Below are positions 58,221 to 64,000 of a stretch of 64,000 nt of DNA, piece by piece (position 1 is the stretch's first letter; every line of letters starts with the position of its first letter). The notes beneath the pieces are model-generated. The model did no database searches and was not told where the DNA came from. It was given only the letters and a program-made list of their open reading frames with translations. The stretch is from Leptobrachium leishanense (lineage: Eukaryota > Chordata > Amphibia > Anura > Megophryidae): positions 35,271,519-35,335,518 of the forward strand of contig CM019072.1 of the NCBI GenBank assembly GCA_009667805.1, read 5' to 3'. The translations under genes were made by a program, and so were the position numbers.

Positions 58221-59312
58221 TCTTTTTGATCTGTGTAAAGCATGTTTACATAATGGGTATTTTAGACATTTGATACAGATAATATATGATATGAAATGTC
58301 AGTTTCTGGGTTTTTTCTCCGTTGCACATTACATTGCAGTGTGTACTGTAATTCAATATGAGATAACAATGAGGTAATTGTCTGTTTTCCTTGAAAGTGA
58401 CTTTTGTGGTCGCATTTCTGGAATCTAGATTTTAATAATAAATGAAAGGGTTTGTTTAGCATCAGCTCACAGATCCCGTAATAGCGCGCTCTGGTGCAGA
58501 GGGTCTTTGTGTCTTGTCGTAAGAGATGATGTTGATGATCAGCTAAAGAACCGAGGTTAATCTGAGCAGCCTTCTGCATTTACAGGCATTTAAACCCCCT
58601 TTATGTTTATGAACAACAAACGCACTTTACATCATCCTCTTGGTACGATCAAACAAAACGATTGACAATCTATCCACCTTTTCCAAAGCCGCTCCACGTG
58701 TGACCCTCTGCTTTACAGGTCACCATCGCAGTAAATGTTCTTCATAAAAGGCTCGTGCCTGAAACGTTGTGATGGCACCCATATAGTGAAGCTTCTTCGT
58801 GGTCCACCCTGAGTGCCCGGTCCTCATTTTCTCTGTTTTCAAAGTTTGCAATGGGTGTGTTTACGAGTCAGATAATGTGGTGATCGTTTTTGTTACGTTC
58901 GGTCAATGGTTACACGGTTTGATATTAAGGGACCCGAGAGAACCATTTCTGAAGTCACAGCTGTAAAACTTCCAGGGCTCGATCCCCTAGTGAAGGGTAG
59001 CGTTCGGATGAGTAAGCGTTACCTCCTGGATAAGTGACTTTAATGCATACCCCCATATTACCTTCCTGACACTCAACCCGCGAGAAATCCCATAGCGTAT
59101 CGGTGATTGCGCTAGCTTGCGCAGGCTTTACTGTACTTTGCGCGTCCTATACTTAACATGGGGAGCGCCATCAGTAATTCGGTTTCGATATCACTAGGAC
59201 TAATACCTTAAAACTCGTATTACCGCAGGGACGCGCAAACCAAAATTTCAGGTACACCTAAAAGCAGGTGCTAACGGATTGCGCTTTTCCAAAATCATTT
59301 AACACCCCCTAA
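58185..59312. other. Intron stretch: microsatellite and MITE relic
   Basis: (TG)n then (TA)n at 58189-58220. An antisense relic of the GGCCCCTATTACATTC MITE (TGCGCGTCCTATACTTAACA) lies near 59125-59260. A degraded GGCTCGTGCCTGAAACGTTG word at 58748 resembles the hammerhead-like repeats. No exon. Confidence 0.5.
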
Positions 59313-59747
59313 GGCAGGCGTCAGACGAACGCAGTGATCACTTCCGTGTTGCCTTGCCGTTTAACGTCCATCGTAGTATAGAATCATGAGCAATAGAGAC
59401 CCACACACAAAGTGCCTGCGCACGCACAACTCACGTGGCAAACTGACGCAAGTAAGGCAAGAACGTAAAACCGCTAAACGGACGCGCAGAGTGCGCCACG
59501 TCCGCGTAGCGTTCTGTGTGAGTGATGAGATGTCAGACGCAGCGCATTTGCGACGTCCAGCACCTTGACGCACACAATGGCTTTTCATATCATTTTTCAT
59601 ATTAATTTTATTTCCCATAATTCCCTTTTTTCTACGTCCGTCAAAAAAAAATGGACCGTGTGGTGTCTGCAGTATCTTCCTTCAGTACGTCTGTCCGTTG
59701 TGCACGCACGCAGAGTGCGCTCAGACTGCGTTCATCTGACTCTAGCC
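59313..59747. mobile_element. Harbinger-like MITE near CPNE2 exon 4
   Basis: The ends GGCAGGCGTCAGACGAACGC and TGCGTTCATCTGACTCTAGCC are inverted and related to those at 27151 and 45286. TAA lies on the left and TTAA on the right. Interior rich in GCGCAC/ACGCA words. Confidence 0.8.
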
Positions 59748-60409
<662 letters not shown>

Positions 60410-60765
60410 TAGCTCTACATCACTCCTTCCACCTGAATCAACAGGTGACGCTATACATACTGTCTTGTCATGGTTTCCTATCCTCCTCCCCATTGTTTAG
60501 TTGCTCAGCCCTGAGATCTTCTGCCAGGCGTATTGAAGTGGTCACCCTTGTCTCACACTGATCCTCTGCAGGATGCTTTCCTTTTTAAGATCCATAGAGC
60601 AGCCGCTGATCACAAAGAAAATGTTGGTGAAAAGGAGGGGACTTTTTATGGTCCATACTGGTCGTTGCCCCCCCCCCCCCTCCCAAAATACATGTCTGGC
60701 TATTAATCCAAATCTAGAATAGAGTATTGTGGGGGGGGGGGGAAATCTTGTTGATGTCATTATTA

Positions 60766-60910
60766 TTATTATTTATTTATAAAGCGCCAGCATATTCCGC
60801 AGCGCTGTACAATAAGCACAGTATAGACAGGGTTACAATACATTTAACAACATTTGACAAACAGTACAGGAGGAGATGAGGGCCCTATTCCCGTAGGAAC
60901 TCACAATCTG
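60766..60910 (-). mobile_element. L2/CR1-group LINE 3' end, antisense
   Basis: (ATT)n, TTTATAAAGCGCCAGCATAT, TCCGCAGCGCTGTACAATAA and GGGCCCTATTCCCGTAGGAA are the reverse complement of the LINE tail at 14380-14530. Only the 3' end is present. Confidence 0.85.
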
Positions 60911-61078
60911 GGTCATGGCTGTTCTTCAGCAAGACGTCCTGCATGGTTTCCCCTGCACCCTTTTGCCTCATGTCCCTTTAATTCCTTTTGATTCCGTCTG
61001 GAAGACCATTTGAAAAATGCATTGGATTTGCAAATGTTCTCTCCCTGGCAAGGCTCTCTTCCTTCCGTGGTCCTAGGG

Positions 61079-61260
61079 CAGGGTTTCCCAAACCTGTCCT
61101 CGGGACCCTCAACCAAGCCAGATTTTGCAGATCTCCTTGGGGGAATTCAGACTGAATCCTGCAATTACTGAGCAGCAAATCATATCACCCGTGCTGGGCT
61201 TCAGCTATCTGGCAAACTTGGCGTGTCAACGTGTCCAGAGGACAGGTTTGGGAAACACTG
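61079..61260. mobile_element. Complete 182-bp hAT-type MITE
   Basis: The ends CAGGGTTTCCCAAACCTGTC and GACAGGTTTGGGAAACACTG are inverted. Near-identical 8-bp flanks TCCTAGGG (61071-61078) and CTCTAGGG (61261-61268) fit a hAT target duplication (7 of 8). A fragment of the same family is at 13630-13745. Confidence 0.9.
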
Positions 61261-61452
61261 CTCTAGGGTATAAACAGCCAAAGACTTGAAGTTATGCAAA
61301 TTAGGTCTTTTTACTCCATCATAAACAAACGCCACACTTGGCTTTGAATCACTATTGCAGGCGATTTAAACGGAAAAAAAAAACTACAAATGAAATCCTA
61401 GCTCAAATTAGAGCACGTACTAGAATCTGATTGTATCACTCTAATATTTCAG

Positions 61453-61539
61453 GTAGAAATCGATTGTATCAATCCAAAAAAGCAAAAGAAAAAAAGAAGT
61501 TACAAGAACTCTGGATTAATCCTCATCAAATCGTGTAAG
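61453..61539 (+). CDS. CPNE2: CPNE2 exon: basic linker after C2B
   Basis: An 87-bp exon between AATATTTCAG and GTAAGA, phase 0, encoding 29 residues from VEIDCINPKKQ to GLILIKSCK. It contains the lysine-rich copine linker (NPKKQKKKRSYKNSG), the end of the C2B fold before the vWA-like domain. The short A-rich run is normal for this exon in copines. Confidence 0.92.
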
Positions 61540-62071
61540 GTAAGAGAAAGCGTTTCGTAAGAAGCCGCTGGAAACAAAGGCTCAAACCCCTCAAATTTCA
61601 TTCTTGCGCAGCTATTTATTAACACGCAATATGAGCTGCTTTCAGTTCGTGCAATTAAATAGGCTGTCATGACAACCAGAGTCCGGTTTGATGGTGGGAA
61701 TGTCGGTTTCTGAGATTCCGTATAAACCCCACAGAATCGCAAATTATTCACAGCTGAGCGGGTAAAGTGGGCACAGTCTAATGCGCAGAACCAGACTGAA
61801 TGGATTCCTGCGATGCAGAATGTCCCTCTAAATTGATGCACAGGTTGAGTTTGCATATAATATTAAGATATCTCGGGGATGGGATGCCAGTCTAAACATG
61901 AAATTCATATATGCTTCATAAAACAACTACTACACACACCCTGAACGTCATTTTATACAATACTTCTAATAATTTTGGCACCTGTCTTATGAAGTTAGGT
62001 GTTGAATTTTCCACTTGTGGCGTCTTGGCGGCTCTCAAAAAGATTTCGGATATAGAAGCTGCATGCCAAAC

Positions 62072-62128
62072 GCTCCCTGGTGCACGCCAAACGCTCCCTG
62101 GTGCACGCCAAACGCTCCCTGGTGCACA
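62072..62128 (+). repeat. Three copies of a 21-bp unit
   Basis: GCCAAACGCTCCCTGGTGCAC is repeated three times in tandem in the intron between the last two exons. No function evident. Confidence 0.95.
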
Positions 62129-62528
62129 AATAGCGATTCTGTGGGGTTTAGAAGTGGTTTTAATGACCCTCTTTGGCTACAGCTTATGACAAAGCACTGC
62201 TAGAGATACAAAACAGCTTAGGTTTTATCGTTTAGCGGTTTATGTGTCGCATCATTGTCTGTGGACTTTGTATCGAATGTGTTACAGGAAAGTATTTGAT
62301 ATTTCTTAGCTTCGAATCCTCTATGTAATAACTCCCAGTGTCTGACCTTGATGTTTCTGTGCTTTGAAGGAGTAATGCTACTTATACGGTAATGCCAGGG
62401 TTTATATACATGGGATAAGCACATTATTATTTTATTGACTTTCATTAGACCATGTGACATCTCCTACGTCTGTGTGAGCTTCCTCTTTGTATTTATTTGT
62501 TTACATGTATTTTCCTTCTCCTTTGTAG

Positions 62529-62621
<93 letters not shown>

Positions 62622-62894
62622 TGATGATCTTCTTTGTCCTATATCACCAGAAAACCATTCGGATTAGTAGTAAGACACGTCAAACGTCTCAATGTATGAT
62701 GTTTTGGGGCGGGTGTCACTAGGGTTGCCAGATCAGCCATGTTTTCCTGGACACATATTACCATTGCGGCAAAATGGAATTGTTGAAATGTGCCGAAGTG
62801 AAAAACATCAACCCTTCACTGTAATTTTGGTGCTTTGTGAATACACCCTTAGCTGTCACCCTTAATAAGTAAAAACATTCCATGAATGTCATTA

Positions 62895-63790
62895 ATGGGG
62901 TTATTCAGAGAGAGCTGATCTGGCCCCAGAATGACACCGAACAGTGAATTTCCCCATACAGTGACATTTCGGGGTCACTCAGCTATTCAGAAAGCAGGCA
63001 GTTCGCCAAATTTTCACCAAGTAGTTCGCCAAGTACGGTGCCTGTTCGAAGGCAGTGAAACCCCCATAGAGAAGCAATGGTTAATCTATTCAGAGACACC
63101 GAACAGCAGAGAACAGTTGCCGAAGTGCCCTGTTGTTCGGTGGTTCAGCGGTTTCATTTGGCAGGTTTATTCAGTCGAACCCCATAGGCTTCAATGTTAA
63201 AAATATTCCCGTTTTTATGCAATATCTAATAAACCATTTATTTTAATCTGCAGTAAAAAGTCATATATAATCTCTCCTTCCTGGTAAAATACTTTGCAAA
63301 TAAATAAATATATAATTATTTTTTTCCCGCAAAATATTTTTGTCGGTAACAGACCTTTTTATTATCACTTATAGGACTTTTTTATATGTAAAAAAAAAAA
63401 AAATTATATTTTTTTTACCCGACCGGTGGCTTGTCGGCTTTCTTCGGCGTCTGGTCGGCTCTGTGTGCTGCAGTTCATCGGCTGCATTTGGTGGACCTCC
63501 GTCGGGTTTGCGGCAGTTGTCCGGCAGGTTGGCAGCGGCGTGTTTGCGGCAGTATACAGGATCGGATCCGATTGCTGCTGCCTGATTTATAAAAACAAAA
63601 CCAAAAAAACGCAACACTGCCAACATTATTGTTTTGCGTCTTTTTCTTTTGGTGGGTTTTCTCGCACTCCAGAGATCCTGCGGTGAATGTAGAATTCACT
63701 GCAGGGTGGGGAAATTTGATTCTCTGTAATGCGGGGAACAACGGAGCACCGAAATGTCGGCGACCTTTCGGTGCTCTGTCAATAACCCCT
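62895..63790 (-). mobile_element. Mariner-like MITE, copy C
   Basis: Starts TGGGGTTATTCAGAGAGAGC and ends TGTCAATAACCCCT. The interior is the reverse complement of the family at 4424 and 5886 (CATAGGCTTCAATGTTAAAA, CGAACAGCAG, CACCGAAATGTCGG). It carries a short LINE tail, TCCTTCCTGGTAAAATACTT then TGCAAATAAATAAATA, at 63274-63312, the same tail as at 19440 and 42180. Confidence 0.75.
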
Positions 63791-64000
63791 TTAGTTTTGA
63801 AAATAATCAAAGTGAAGGTGGAGTTAAAGTAGATCCTTCCTGATCATGTCATAAATGGTCCAGATCCAGCACGGTGTGTGGCTGTCATGCAAATAAGATA
63901 TAATGTATTTTACAGCTCTGTTAGATTTATAGTTTAAAGTGCACCTGTCAGGCCCAATAAATGTTGGACTAATCACTCCCTATAGATGTCAACATATATT

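Overview
The window is vertebrate nuclear DNA, most likely from an amphibian and probably a frog. It has no prokaryotic gene organisation. It carries a split vertebrate gene with canonical GT-AG introns, embedded in a dense mixture of DIRS, Penelope-like, L1/Tx1-like and CR1/L2-group retroelements and Tc1/mariner, hAT, piggyBac-like and Harbinger-like DNA transposons. That mixture is typical of anuran genomes; the organism call is inference. The host gene is a copine on the + strand, best matching CPNE2. Six internal coding exons are visible (3819-3890, 5550-5633, 14543-14632, 60206-60304, 61453-61539, 62529-62588). They encode most of the second C2 domain, the basic linker and the first residues of the copine/vWA-like domain. 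All six exons are phase 0 at both ends. The first exons and the rest of the vWA-like domain lie outside the window. Layout: 1-14.5 kb holds the first introns, with an LTR-like stretch, several MITEs, a mariner-like MITE family (copies at 4.4 and 5.9 kb, a third at 62.9 kb), an antisense L1-like ORF1 relic, a hAT element full of a 23-bp minisatellite, an L1-like RT relic, and an L2-type LINE end that stops 12 bp before the acceptor of the third exon. From 14.6 to 60.2 kb is one 45.6-kb intron. Most of it is a tandem segmental duplication: copy 1 about 19.2-40.76 kb, copy 2 about 40.79-55.9 kb. Each copy carries an antisense, uninterrupted 229-codon SPRTN-like (Spartan) metalloprotease ORF and a Penelope-like element relic. 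The copies can be compared directly, so several later insertions have paralogous empty sites. Only copy 1 has a near-intact Tc1/mariner element (28515-30115) and a DIRS retrotransposon (31113-39414), itself split by a hAT element (31510-32711). Only copy 2 has a piggyBac-like element (50361-51515) and two Harbinger-like MITEs. After the duplication come a plus-strand Penelope fragment, a long hairpin with two head-to-head hammerhead-like motifs, and a 626-bp element whose only product is a DDE-less helix-turn-helix protein. The last 4 kb resumes CPNE2 exons. Only CPNE2 and possibly the SPRTN-like pair look like host coding genes; nearly all other reading frames belong to mobile elements.
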